A stretch of 47,137 nucleotides of DNA from Moraxella canis. GTDB lineage: Bacteria; Pseudomonadota; Gammaproteobacteria; Pseudomonadales; Moraxellaceae. Positions 26,125 through 35,166 of the stretch are shown here, piece by piece (position 1 is the stretch's first letter; each line of letters starts with the position of its first letter). The stretch is taken from the NCBI RefSeq assembly GCF_002014965.1, contig NZ_MUXT01000014.1, forward strand, positions 1-47,137, read 5' to 3'. The notes beneath the pieces are model-generated. The model was not told the origin of the DNA, made no database searches, and saw only the letters and a list, made by a program, of their open reading frames with translations. The position numbers were made by a program, and so were the translations under genes.

Positions 26125-26200
26125 TGGTGGGTGGTAACGGGATCGAACCGCTGACCCTCTGCTTGTAAGGCAGATGCTCTACCAACTGAGCTAACCACCC
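26125..26200 (-). tRNA. tRNA-Val (TAC)
   Basis: A 76-nt cloverleaf with acceptor GGGTGGT/ACCACCC, discriminator A and encoded CCA. The anticodon loop CTTACAA gives TAC. It is the first tRNA in the two-gene minus-strand operon. Confidence 0.97.
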
Positions 26201-26336
26201 TAAAATGTGTTTTTTTTCTTTAAACAGTTTACTGTGCTTAAGAAAAAGATTCGATACGGTGTCAAGGTATCAACATTTTAAGTTCTTAAACGACTGAGTG
26301 AGTGATGTCTCACTGTGTTCGTTCGTTGTGGTGCGT

Positions 26337-26364
26337 ATTATATAGAATTTCACAGCAGTGTCAA
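26337..26364 (-). promoter_or_regulatory. Consensus sigma70 promoter of the tRNA operon
   Basis: On the minus strand, TTGACA (26364-26359), 16 bases and TATAAT (26342-26337). Both hexamers are perfect matches, as expected for a stable RNA gene. The start is about 130 bases upstream of tRNA-Val. Confidence 0.8.
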
Positions 26365-26436
26365 ATGCTTTTTGGGTGAAATTACCTGATATTTTGGATA
26401 AAGTTTATAAGTGATTGATATTTAATGGGTTAATTT

Positions 26437-27150
26437 TTAATTTTTACCATATTTGTTTTGAATGTATGCTTCGGTTTCAGCGAGCCTATCAAGCGTGCCG
26501 ACATCCATCCATTGATCGGTGATCCGCTCACCACTCACCAACTGCTGATTAATGGCGGATTTTAAATACGGTGCTAGCGGTGCAATCTGCCCTTGATCTA
26601 ATGATGCTACCATCTTAGGTGACATCACACTGATCCCTGCAAAGGTCAATGCGCTATGACCATCACTTTTTAGGGTGACTGTGTCTTTGATTAATCCAAA
26701 GTCGCCCTCAGGGTGATGCTGAGGATTATCCACCAAAATCAGATGCGCCAACCTGTGATCAAGCTGATGGCTTAGCAGCTGATCAAACTCAAACTCCGTC
26801 CAAACATCACCATTAACCAAAATAAATGGCGAATCATGCAGCAAGCCTTGATCCAAAGCAAACTTGATACCGCCGGCAGTCTCAAGTGGCTCACCCTGCT
26901 CAACAGAAAGCAAAATCTCAATACCGAATTTTTCAGACAAATTCATCGCCTTTAGTTCTGTCAATAGCACATCGGACAGATAGCCGGCATTGATGACAAT
27001 ACGGCGTACGCCTGCCGCCGCCAAGCGCTCGATGTGCCATTCGATCAATGGCCTGCCGGCAACCGGAATCAGCGGCTTAGGCTTCGTCAGCGTCAATGGG
27101 CGCATACGCGTGCCCTTGCCTGCCGCTAAGATCATTGCTTGCTCAATCAT
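26437..27150 (-). CDS. murU: N-acetylmuramate alpha-1-phosphate uridylyltransferase MurU
   Basis: A 237-residue sugar nucleotidyltransferase. AMILAAGKGTRMRPLTLTKPKPL is the nucleotide-binding signature, and FILVNGDVWTEFEF contains the metal-binding Asp. Paired with AmgK it forms UDP-MurNAc from recycled MurNAc-1-phosphate, bypassing fosfomycin-sensitive de novo synthesis, as worked out in Pseudomonas. ATG 27150 is chosen because GGAGGGGG precedes it and because it gives an ATGA four-base overlap with the amgK stop; an upstream ATG at 27165 would add five residues. Confidence 0.93.
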   Translation of the reverse strand: MIEQAMILAAGKGTRMRPLTLTKPKPLIPVAGRPLIEWHIERLAAAGVRRIVINAGYLSDVLLTELKAMNLSEKFGIEILLSVEQGEPLETAGGIKFALDQGLLHDSPFILVNGDVWTEFEFDQLLSHQLDHRLAHLILVDNPQHHPEGDFGLIKDTVTLKSDGHSALTFAGISVMSPKMVASLDQGQIAPLAPYLKSAINQQLVSGERITDQWMDVGTLDRLAETEAYIQNKYGKN

Positions 27151-28184
27151 ACCCCCTCCGAGCATCCAAACTTAGCGCGATAAGATGGTAGCACATTTAC
27201 TTTCAGCCACGCCATAAATTCACCATAGATTGACTCATTACCACGCTCAGATAGCCAAGACAGCTCAGATAACAAGTCGTGCATCACCTTAGGGATATTA
27301 TCAAGGTAGCGATGCTTGCCGTCACGCTCTGATAAGCGAATAAAAATCCCCAAAACTTTCAAATGACGCTGTACGCCCATGATATTCGTTTGTGAAATAA
27401 ATGTTCCCAAATCAACGCTAGGCTTGATCAATTGATAAAATTCATGAATGCGCTTTTCAACCCATGTTTCATCATAATCAATATATGCATCTCGCACTAG
27501 GCTGACCAAATCATAAGTATAAGCGCCAATCACCGCATCTTGAAAATCGATCACGCCAAGATGATCGCTGCCTTTATCCATCATCAGATTACGGCTGTGG
27601 TAATCACGATGCACGATTACTTTGGGCTGCTTGCTGATCTGTGTGATGAGTGTTTGTTTCAGATGTTGCCATTTTTGAGCACCCTCATAAGTCAGCTCAA
27701 CGCCCAAATAAGGCAAAAACCACTCACTGAACAACGCCATTTCTTGAGCGAGTTTTTCGTCACTGTACATAGGCAAATCAGCGCCCTCAATCGTCTGCAG
27801 CTGAGCCAACGTCTTTAGGGCTTTGGTGTAATAGTCATCTTTTTTATCAGCATCTTTGGCGATCGCGTGAGCAAACTCCACCACCCCAAAGTCTTGCAAA
27901 AGTAAAAATCCCATCGCTTCGTCACGCGACACGATGTCAGGCACATTCACCGTTTCGCTCATGATGTCCGCCACGTGGATAAACTCTTGGATGCTTTCTT
28001 TGTCAGGCGGTGCATCCATCAATAGATACGTCATCTCGCGGCTGCCCGCCTCACCACTCATCGGTAAATAAATGCGGTGGTAGCGACGAAAACTGGCATC
28101 TCCTGGCAAGCTCTCCACACGAAAGCCGGTTGCCAAATTTGCATTCAAAAACTCCATCATCTGAGTGTGGCGCGCATCGCTCAT
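27147..28184 (-). CDS. amgK: N-acetylmuramate/N-acetylglucosamine kinase AmgK
   Basis: A 345-residue aminoglycoside-phosphotransferase-fold kinase phosphorylating the anomeric position of recycled MurNAc (and GlcNAc). VIVHRDYHSRNLMM is the catalytic loop and GVIDFQDAVIGAYTYDLVSL the metal-binding loop. GDASFRRYHRI matches the N-lobe. ATG 28184 (MSDARHTQ) is preferred over a TTG at 28196. It is translationally coupled to murU through ATGA. It is divergent from lptD, a layout common in gammaproteobacteria. Confidence 0.93.
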   Translation of the reverse strand: MSDARHTQMMEFLNANLATGFRVESLPGDASFRRYHRIYLPMSGEAGSREMTYLLMDAPPDKESIQEFIHVADIMSETVNVPDIVSRDEAMGFLLLQDFGVVEFAHAIAKDADKKDDYYTKALKTLAQLQTIEGADLPMYSDEKLAQEMALFSEWFLPYLGVELTYEGAQKWQHLKQTLITQISKQPKVIVHRDYHSRNLMMDKGSDHLGVIDFQDAVIGAYTYDLVSLVRDAYIDYDETWVEKRIHEFYQLIKPSVDLGTFISQTNIMGVQRHLKVLGIFIRLSERDGKHRYLDNIPKVMHDLLSELSWLSERGNESIYGEFMAWLKVNVLPSYRAKFGCSEGV

Positions 28185-28345
28185 AAATTTTCTCAACTAT
28201 TGGTGATATGAAAGTGACAGTTTAGCGGATTTTGGTGGTTTAAACCAGTATCCTGATGGAAAATAATCAAGCATTTGACAAACATATTCTTAAAACACTC
28301 AATCAAAAAATTGACCGCTCTATCAAGCATATGACCACACTGTGA

Positions 28346-28375
28346 TTGCAATTTCATCCACAAAACCGATAAAAT
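28346..28375 (+). promoter_or_regulatory. Possible promoter for lptD
   Basis: TTGCAA (28346-28351), 18 bases and TAAAAT (28370-28375), about 68 bases before the GTG start. The spacing is slightly long. Confidence 0.35.
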
Positions 28376-28442
28376 AATCGCACCAAATGCTGAGAATGGT
28401 GTAAAATAGCAAAAATTTTATATTAATTTGTAAGGTTTAGCT

Positions 28443-31268
28443 GTGATTCGCTCTCGTATTCTTTCTACTGGTTCAATGCACACCGCTCGCCACCATCGCT
28501 CAAAGTCAAAAGCGTATTTGACTGCCGCCATCCGTTATGCGCTGTTTGGTGCAGCCAGTTTGCCATTTGTGATGCCAACTTATGCAGAGATCAATACCAG
28601 TCGTTCACTCACAGTTGTTGGCGCAGACAGTGACATCAGCAAAGAAGATTTGCCTTATGCACCAGATGCCAAGCCTATCACTGCATCCGATCCAGATGCC
28701 GATCTACAAAGTATTGATGGGGCGACAAATGCTTTTGATGGCTTCGATCTTGAGGTCATCGCACAGCAAGCAGCCGAGCAAACTGATGATCAAAAAAGCC
28801 AAAGCAGTCATGAAATCAGCCAGCTGGATGCCTTTGCTGGTCAGCCAGATAATACAAATTCACAGACCGCTAAGCCACCTGCTGAGCATGCTACGCTCTC
28901 TGCCAGCAGAAGCTTAGCCAAATTAGCCGAAAACTATCACGCAAAACCCAGCTCAGATGCTCGCTGTCAAGGTGTGTGGATGCAGCCAATCCACCAAGCT
29001 GCACGTACAAATGGCCCCGTTGCCCCAAGACTGGATGAAAATGGCAATCCGCTTGCAGCAGGCAGTATTTTTGCTCAAGCAGATTATGGCTATTATGATG
29101 CCCAAACCTATGCTGAACTGTCTGGTAATGTCATTGTCGAACAAAACGGTCAGCGTGTGATGGCGGACAAGCTCACCTTAGATACTCAAACAGGACAAGC
29201 CATTGCTTCAGGTCAAGTGCAGTTTAGTGATGGCGGCGCAAGCGATAACAGTGTTGGCATTATCGGTGTGGCAGAAAACTTGAAATACCGTACGGACGGA
29301 CAAACAGCAGTCGCGCAAGATGTTGCTTTTGCAAGTACCACCATTAACGCGCACGGTTACGCCAGTCAAATGGACAAGGTCAGCAGTAGCGAATATCAGC
29401 TTCAAGATGTCATGTTCACAACCTGCCCACCAACAGAACGCAAATGGTATTTGGATGCTGATAGCATTGATATCAATACCGACACAGGTCGTGCGATCGC
29501 CAAAAATACAACACTGCGCATCAAAGAAGTGCCCGTATTTTACTTGCCGTACTTTAATTTCCCGATCGACAGCCGCCGCTCTTCTGGATTTTTGTTACCA
29601 TCAGCGGGATTTGGCACATCAGACAGTTTTGAGATCAGCGCGCCTTATTATCTGAATTTGGCACCTAATTATGATGCAACCATCACACCGACTGTATTTA
29701 CCAATCGTAACCCCATGCTTACGGGTGAATTTCGTTATCTGACCCAAGATTATGGATCGGGCATCTTGATCGCATCCTATCTTCCAAAAGATCGTCAATA
29801 TGATCATGAAGACCGTAGCCAAGTCAGATTTGATCACACCTGGCAGCCCAAGCAGTTTGATAAAATCACCACTTACGCACAATATCAATATGTCTCTGAT
29901 GCCAGTTATTTATCAGATTTTGATACTTTAGGCATTGAGACCACCAAGCTAAATCTCCCAAGACGCGTTGGCGCAAGCTTTTTGGATGAAAATGTCTCAG
30001 CTGATTTAAGATTTGAAGATTTTCAGCGCTTGGATGGCTTTAACTTAGATGGTACGCCAATCACAGACAAAGACAGACCCTATGCGCGCCTACCACAGCT
30101 GTCAGTCAATTATCGCTTGCCTCGTACTTGGATGGGCACGCCCAGCGGTCTTGAGCTAAGCGGCATTCACAATTCAGCCTATTTCAAAAAATCCATTGAA
30201 GATAATTCTGAACCAGAAAAAAGCGGCGGCAGAATATTTAATCAATTCACAGCCAGTTATCCACTGCTGCGCTCGTGGGGCTATTTCACACCTAAGCTTA
30301 GCTTGACGCATCTGTACGCCAGCTATGATGAAGACAGCTTAGCCGACCAAAATCTCACCAAGCAAGACGGCAGCTATTCGGTGTTTGCACCAACGGTCAG
30401 CTTGGATGCTGGACTGTTCTTTGAAAAAGCTGGCGCGCCATTTGGCATGAGTCAAAATGCAGGCGGTTACCAAGTATTGACACCGCGACTGCATTATACT
30501 TACACCCCTTTCAAAGACCAACAAAACATCCCAAATTTTGAGACAAAAATTGCGCAGCTTAGCTATGAGCAGCTTTTAACCAATAGCTGGTTTTTGGGTC
30601 ACGACCGTATTCAAGACTTACACGCCATCACGCCTGCGATCAGCTATCGCTATATAGACCAAACGGGTCGGACACGATTTGAAGGTGGCGCTGCAGAACA
30701 GATCTTATTGGATGACACGCGCGTTGGTATTGATGACAGCGAAAACTATAGCGGCAGAAGCTCTGGTTTGGCGTGGCAAGCCAGCGTGCAACCTAAAGAT
30801 AATTTATGGCTTGATGCCTCAGGCTCATTTAGAACCAATTATGATTTGAGTAGCATTGTGGCACAAATCCGCTATCAGCCGAGTGATCGTCAATTATTCA
30901 ATTTGGGCATTGTGGAAAGAAAAGAAAATCGTGCGTTTAATCAAGCCGCCCTATCGGCATATACCGCTTCTGCCGTTTTTCCGATCAATAATCGCTGGCG
31001 TGTGATGGGGCAGCTACAATACGACTATAACCTAGATTATGTCATGGATTCTTTGGTAGGTCTTAATTATGAAGACTGCTGTTATGGCTTATCGATCTAT
31101 GCAAGACGCTACCGAGATGCCTTCAATCCGCACTTATCGCCAAATACGGCAGTGATGGCAGAAGTTCGCCTAAATGGCATCGGTGGCGGTGGTCGCTTGA
31201 ATCGACTTTTGAGCGAGAAAGTTATGGGCTACGATCAAGTCCAAAATGCTTGGCAGCGCGATTATTAA
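28443..31268 (+). CDS. lptD: LPS-assembly outer-membrane protein LptD
   Basis: A 941-residue outer-membrane barrel that, with LptE, inserts LPS/LOS into the outer leaflet. A GTG start is used, with AAGG upstream. A signal peptide ends near TYAEI at about residue 49. An OstA-type periplasmic domain covers about residues 205-330, and the LptD barrel begins near PYYLNLAPNYDATITPT. The four Cys of the family are present: 175, 328 and the adjacent pair 879-880, as needed for the inter-domain disulfides. Length is above E. coli (784), mostly an acidic, Ser/Ala/Asp-rich insert between the signal and Cys 175. Confidence 0.95.
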   Translation: MIRSRILSTGSMHTARHHRSKSKAYLTAAIRYALFGAASLPFVMPTYAEINTSRSLTVVGADSDISKEDLPYAPDAKPITASDPDADLQSIDGATNAFDGFDLEVIAQQAAEQTDDQKSQSSHEISQLDAFAGQPDNTNSQTAKPPAEHATLSASRSLAKLAENYHAKPSSDARCQGVWMQPIHQAARTNGPVAPRLDENGNPLAAGSIFAQADYGYYDAQTYAELSGNVIVEQNGQRVMADKLTLDTQTGQAIASGQVQFSDGGASDNSVGIIGVAENLKYRTDGQTAVAQDVAFASTTINAHGYASQMDKVSSSEYQLQDVMFTTCPPTERKWYLDADSIDINTDTGRAIAKNTTLRIKEVPVFYLPYFNFPIDSRRSSGFLLPSAGFGTSDSFEISAPYYLNLAPNYDATITPTVFTNRNPMLTGEFRYLTQDYGSGILIASYLPKDRQYDHEDRSQVRFDHTWQPKQFDKITTYAQYQYVSDASYLSDFDTLGIETTKLNLPRRVGASFLDENVSADLRFEDFQRLDGFNLDGTPITDKDRPYARLPQLSVNYRLPRTWMGTPSGLELSGIHNSAYFKKSIEDNSEPEKSGGRIFNQFTASYPLLRSWGYFTPKLSLTHLYASYDEDSLADQNLTKQDGSYSVFAPTVSLDAGLFFEKAGAPFGMSQNAGGYQVLTPRLHYTYTPFKDQQNIPNFETKIAQLSYEQLLTNSWFLGHDRIQDLHAITPAISYRYIDQTGRTRFEGGAAEQILLDDTRVGIDDSENYSGRSSGLAWQASVQPKDNLWLDASGSFRTNYDLSSIVAQIRYQPSDRQLFNLGIVERKENRAFNQAALSAYTASAVFPINNRWRVMGQLQYDYNLDYVMDSLVGLNYEDCCYGLSIYARRYRDAFNPHLSPNTAVMAEVRLNGIGGGGRLNRLLSEKVMGYDQVQNAWQRDY

Positions 31269-31331
31269 GTATGCAGTCATGCCAAAAACAGTTTAAATTA
31301 ACATTAATTATCAGCAAGTTTTTGGCGTGGT

Positions 31332-31360
31332 TTGACGCTAAGACAGACAAATGCTAAACT
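31332..31360 (+). promoter_or_regulatory. Sigma70-type promoter for surA
   Basis: TTGACG (31332-31337), 17 bases and TAAACT (31355-31360) in the lptD-surA gap, so surA need not depend on lptD read-through. Confidence 0.65.
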
Positions 31361-31407
31361 TTACTCATTTAGGCTGATATTTATTATTCACAATTAAGGA
31401 TTATCCA

Positions 31408-32712
31408 ATGCAAGGTAAATTTATCATCAAAGCTTTAACCGCTGCTGTGATCAGCTGCGCAAGCCTTGTGTCACAAGCATCAATCAGCGGAAATAGCAAT
31501 GACGGCATTGTGGCTGTTGTCAATGATGAAATCATTTTAAAAAGTGAGCTTAATCAAGCCACTGAGATGGTAGCAGCCGAAATCCAAAGAAATGGTGGCA
31601 GTGTCACCCAAGATCAAGCACAAATCCTAGCTTTGGATGAGCTAATTAATGAAAAACTTCAGCTTGCCCTCATTAATCGTGCCGGCGTCGTTCCAAATGA
31701 TACTGTGATCAATCAGCAGTTACTACAAATTGCTCAGTCTCAAGGCTTGAATAATTTGGCAGAACTTCAATCTAAGCTGGATGCTGAGCGTTCAGGCAGT
31801 TATGCCGCCTTACGCGCAAGCCTGATTCAAGATGCTGCCATGCAAGCCTTGTGGCAAAATCAGGTTCAAAGCCGCGTTCGCATTACCGACGATCAGATTG
31901 ACGCGTTTTTAAAGAGCCCTGAATCAGCGCGTTTAAACCAAGTTCAGTATCGCCTTTTGCACATTCGTGTGCCTTATCTTGACAATACCGCGAACGAACA
32001 AAATCGCCAGCAAGCCGCTTTGGTTGCTGAGCGTGTTAAATCCTCTTTAGACGCTGGTATGAATTTGGATCAAGCCATGCAAAATACTCGTGGTGACTAC
32101 ACCCCTGAGCTTCAAGGTGCTGATACTGGATTGATCAATGTGGTTGCCCTACCGCCAGCCATTGCTGCCGAAGTAGATAAGCTAGACATCGGACAAACAT
32201 CGGCGCCGATCGTTACCTCAAGCGGTATTGACATTGTCAAAGTAATAAATAAACAACAGCAAAACCAAGTCATCGTGCCAGAATGGCAAACCAGCCATAT
32301 TTTAGCTCGAATTGATGATAATCAAAGCAGCGGTATCGCTGAACAAAAAATCAATGCCATTTATCAGCAATTACAGCAAGGCGCTGATTTTGAAACTTTG
32401 GCAGCGACTTATTCAGACGATACAGGTTCAGCATCTCAGCGAGGCAGTTTGGGCTGGGTTAATGAAGGCGACATGGTGCCAGAGTTTGAAGCTGTGATGA
32501 AAAATACTGCACAGGGTGATTTTTCTACCCCATTTCGCTCACAATTTGGTTGGCATATCTTAAAAGTCAATGACATTAGACAACATGATGTCACTGAGCA
32601 ATATCGTCGTAACGCTGCGCGCGAATATCTGTTCTCGCGACGCGCCCCACAGGCTCAAGAAGACTGGTTACAAGAGTTACGCTCAAGCGCTTATATCAAA
32701 ATTTACGAATAA
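31408..32712 (+). CDS. surA: Periplasmic chaperone and peptidyl-prolyl isomerase SurA
   Basis: A 434-residue protein with a signal peptide ending near SQA at about residue 25. The SurA N domain follows (DGIVAVVNDEIILKSELNQA). Two parvulin-type domains follow, one starting at about VQYRLLHIRVPY and one at EWQTSHILARID, the second containing AATYSDDTGSASQRGSLGW. It escorts unfolded outer-membrane proteins, including LptD, to the Bam complex, matching its place next to lptD. AAGGATTATCC lies upstream of ATG 31408. A terminator follows. Confidence 0.95.
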   Translation: MQGKFIIKALTAAVISCASLVSQASISGNSNDGIVAVVNDEIILKSELNQATEMVAAEIQRNGGSVTQDQAQILALDELINEKLQLALINRAGVVPNDTVINQQLLQIAQSQGLNNLAELQSKLDAERSGSYAALRASLIQDAAMQALWQNQVQSRVRITDDQIDAFLKSPESARLNQVQYRLLHIRVPYLDNTANEQNRQQAALVAERVKSSLDAGMNLDQAMQNTRGDYTPELQGADTGLINVVALPPAIAAEVDKLDIGQTSAPIVTSSGIDIVKVINKQQQNQVIVPEWQTSHILARIDDNQSSGIAEQKINAIYQQLQQGADFETLAATYSDDTGSASQRGSLGWVNEGDMVPEFEAVMKNTAQGDFSTPFRSQFGWHILKVNDIRQHDVTEQYRRNAAREYLFSRRAPQAQEDWLQELRSSAYIKIYE

Positions 32713-32715
32713 ATA

Positions 32716-32748
32716 AAAAATACCGAAGATTGAATCTTCGGTATTTTT
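32716..32748 (+). terminator. Rho-independent terminator after surA
   Basis: A perfect 15-bp stem, AAAAATACCGAAGAT (32716-32730) with ATCTTCGGTATTTTT (32734-32748), and a 3-base loop. Confidence 0.9.
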
Positions 32749-32832
32749 TAAGGTCATTAAAATTATCTTAGCAGTTTTAGCAAGGCTAACTGATGGATTT
32801 TTCAATACTTCTGTTAGCCTGGCATCTGACAG

Positions 32833-33744
32833 CTATTTAAGCACTGTCAATGGATCAACATAAACGCCATTTCTAGAAATTCTAAATTCAAATAGCGCTG
32901 CGCCGCTTGGCTGATTTTTCATGCTTGCAATGCGCTGACCGGTGCGCACCGTATCGCCGGCGCTGACTTGAGCGTCTTTGATATGAATATAGCTGGACAC
33001 AAAGCCATTGGTATGCTGAATCACGATACTGGCTCCATCCATGTTGCGATCAGCCTGGATCACCGTCCCTGCATTACTGGCATTGATTGCATCACCATCT
33101 CGTCCAGAGAACCACATGCCATTACTGGTGACGGTTGAGCCAGCCACTGTCGCCGTGCCAAAGCGTCGTACCACTGGATTGGTAGTGCCAACAGGATAGC
33201 GAAACTGCATCACGCCTGAGCTACCAGTAGCGAATGGCGCCTCTGTTACAGTTGGGACAACTGGCGCCGGCTGCTGAACCACAGGCGGGGTCGGCGTGGG
33301 GGCTTGTACCACGGGACGCTGCTGAACTGGCGTTCTGCTTTGAGTCACCACGGGTGCAGGTGTGCTAGCTGTAGTCGCACCAGATCTGATACTGCGCTCA
33401 CGCGCTCTGATATCACCTGACCATAAAGTTAGCCACTGACCTGTATAAATGGTATAACTGCTATTAAGATTATTGATGCGCCCAATCTCACGCCAATTTA
33501 GCCCATAGCGCTGAGCAATCTTACTGACAGTATCACCCTGCTTGACTTGATAGCGATTTGGCACACCCTTACTGTCTGTGATGACTTGCGAACCCATCCC
33601 TGAACCACCTGAGCTTGACGCACTGTTATAAGTTGGCTTACTGGCACATCCCGCCAAAATACAAGTGGTGATCACACCAAAAACCAAGCCCAAGCGCTTG
33701 ATGGGTCTTTGGTTTTGTGAATTGATTATTATCGTCACAGTCAT
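32833..33744 (-). CDS. NlpD-like lipoprotein: LysM plus degenerate M23 domain
   Basis: A 303-residue lipoprotein. The N terminus is a lipoprotein signal with lipobox LAGC. A LysM domain (YQVKQGDTVSKIAQRYGLNWREIGRINN) binds peptidoglycan, a Pro/Val/Thr-rich linker follows, and a C-terminal M23/LytM domain ends at PLTVLK. The zinc ligands of active M23 enzymes are not kept: the first His region reads WFSGRDGD, and the last HxH reads LFEFR. As in E. coli NlpD, it likely activates amidases (AmiC-type) at division instead of cutting the wall. ATG 33744 is taken; GTG 33738 has better spacing from GGAG, and an ATG at 33795 is possible. Confidence 0.85.
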   Translation of the reverse strand: MTVTIIINSQNQRPIKRLGLVFGVITTCILAGCASKPTYNSASSSGGSGMGSQVITDSKGVPNRYQVKQGDTVSKIAQRYGLNWREIGRINNLNSSYTIYTGQWLTLWSGDIRARERSIRSGATTASTPAPVVTQSRTPVQQRPVVQAPTPTPPVVQQPAPVVPTVTEAPFATGSSGVMQFRYPVGTTNPVVRRFGTATVAGSTVTSNGMWFSGRDGDAINASNAGTVIQADRNMDGASIVIQHTNGFVSSYIHIKDAQVSAGDTVRTGQRIASMKNQPSGAALFEFRISRNGVYVDPLTVLK

Positions 33745-33816
33745 ACTCCAGTACTGATGATTGATTAAGCAGATTTGGCAAATCATTTTGCCCAAATTTG
33801 AAACGACAAATGCCCT

Positions 33817-33822
33817 ATTGTA
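33817..33822 (-). promoter_or_regulatory. Possible -10 box for the nlpD-like gene
   Basis: TACAAT on the minus strand with TTTGTG 16 bases upstream. The -35 match is modest. Confidence 0.3.
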
Positions 33823-33965
33823 ACATGGGATAAGTTAACACAAAACCCACAATACCTGAGCTTTTGTGTTTTTTTGTCAATTTTTTTTGCCTAAGAATTA
33901 TTAATCAACTACGCCAAGGCATTTTATAAATCGTTCAAATAATCTCTGCCAACAATCCCCAAAAA

Positions 33966-33996
33966 ACAAAAACGACTGAAAAGCTTCAGCCGTTTT
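33966..33996 (-). terminator. Rho-independent terminator after the SirB2-like gene
   Basis: AAAACGACTGAA (33969-33980) with TTCAGCCGTTTT (33985-33996), one mismatch, followed by a T run on the minus strand. Confidence 0.7.
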
Positions 33997-34027
33997 AAAT
34001 ACGCAGCCAGATTAATTTAAAATTTCA

Positions 34028-34390
34028 TCAAAATAGCATTGGCTTAGTGATCGCCAACACGACAATGCCGACATAAGCCACACAAGCAATGATCAATCCT
34101 GCTTTGGCTTGAGATGGTGCATTGGCGCAATTGCGCTGAGCCTTAATGGTGGCAGATGCAGCAACAATCAGCAAAACCAACTTGGCAAGCGCCCAGTGCT
34201 GAACACCTGCAACCTGATAAATCTGCCAAAAAAGCACCAATCCAGTCAAGACAACCGCTGTGTAGAAGACATGGTTTAAGATTTTGATGGCATTTGACAC
34301 TTTTGGCGCTTTACCCATAAACATGGGCAGTGCTTGAAATATGAAAATCAATAGCACAATGATCGCCAAAAGCATATGTAAATGTTTCAT
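34028..34390 (-). CDS. SirB2 family integral membrane protein
   Basis: A 120-residue protein made almost entirely of four transmembrane segments, starting MKHLHMLLAIIVLLIF and with HVFYTAVVLTG and LAKLVLLIVAASA in later helices. This matches the SirB2/YchQ family. Function is unknown. ATG 34390 is preferred over a GTG at 34396. It begins 16 bases after the greA stop and is probably co-transcribed with it. Confidence 0.75.
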   Translation of the reverse strand: MKHLHMLLAIIVLLIFIFQALPMFMGKAPKVSNAIKILNHVFYTAVVLTGLVLFWQIYQVAGVQHWALAKLVLLIVAASATIKAQRNCANAPSQAKAGLIIACVAYVGIVVLAITKPMLF

Positions 34391-34406
34391 AAACACGCTC
34401 TAATGA

Positions 34407-34883
34407 TTAAGCATAAATGACTTGTAAAATCTCAAACTCAGCCAATCCGCTAGGGGTTTGGATTTTGGCTTCATCACCTTCAGATTTACCTATCAGACCA
34501 CGTGCAATCGGAGAGTTGACTGAGATTTTACCTATTTTAAAGTCCGCTTCGTCATCGCCAACAATTTTATAGCGGCGCTCAGCACCGTCATCCATATTCT
34601 CAAGCACAACAGTCACCCCAAAAACCACACGACCATCTTGGGGAAGTTTAGTCGGATCAATGACTTGAGCGCCGCCAAGTTTGGCTTCAATATCTCTGAT
34701 GCGCGCTTCGCACAAGCCTTGCTGCTCACGTGCGGCATGATATTCGGCATTTTCTTTGAGATCGCCATGCTCACGCGCTTCTGCGATCGCTGTGGTAATG
34801 CGCGGACGCTCAACGGTTTTTAGCTGTTTTAGCTCATCTTCAAGCGCTTTGTGCCCTTCGGGCGTCATTGGATAGCGTTGCAT
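34407..34883 (-). CDS. greA: Transcription elongation factor GreA
   Basis: A 158-residue protein, the same length as E. coli GreA. It has an N-terminal coiled coil ([22 protein letters not shown] through [10 protein letters not shown], with the acidic tip [14 protein letters not shown]) and a C-terminal FKBP-like domain. GreA enters the RNA polymerase secondary channel and rescues backtracked complexes. ATG 34883 follows AAAGGAAAATT and is better than the ORF start at 34904. It lies downstream of carB but behind a strong terminator. Confidence 0.95.
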   Translation of the reverse strand: MQRYPMTPEGHKALEDELKQLKTVERPRITTAIAEAREHGDLKENAEYHAAREQQGLCEARIRDIEAKLGGAQVIDPTKLPQDGRVVFGVTVVLENMDDGAERRYKIVGDDEADFKIGKISVNSPIARGLIGKSEGDEAKIQTPSGLAEFEILQVIYA

Positions 34884-34977
34884 AATTTTCCTTTCAATGC
34901 TCATGATTTAAATCAATTTAAGTCAATTCATTAAACATTAACTCAAAAAATCATTTAAATACAAATATTAAGAATGT

Positions 34978-35009
34978 AAAAAAACTTGCCAAATACGACA
35001 TCTGGCAAG
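34978..35009 (-). terminator. Rho-independent terminator after carB
   Basis: CTTGCCA (34985-34991) pairs with TGGCAAG (35003-35009), followed on the minus strand by a run of T (34984-34978). The rest of the carB-greA gap (34884-35166) is AT-rich noncoding sequence that must hold the greA promoter; no clear hexamer pair was found. Confidence 0.85.
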
Positions 35010-35166
35010 ATTTTGTTAAATTAGATTTACTTAGGTATTGTACTGAGTTTTAGAAAAAATGCAAGCGCAATTTGGCAAATGCTCTAAAGCGCAAATACAC
35101 AGTTATGCCAAGCAAAACAAATTTGCCCAATATGAAAGCTTGAACAAATTTGTTTCAAAACCCTTC

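Noticed and set aside
33840..33875. Plus-strand terminator ACACAAAA/TTTTGTGT followed by T run
   Set aside because: No plus-strand gene lies upstream that still needs one (surA already ends at 32748), and the 16-base loop is large; it overlaps the probable nlpD promoter region.
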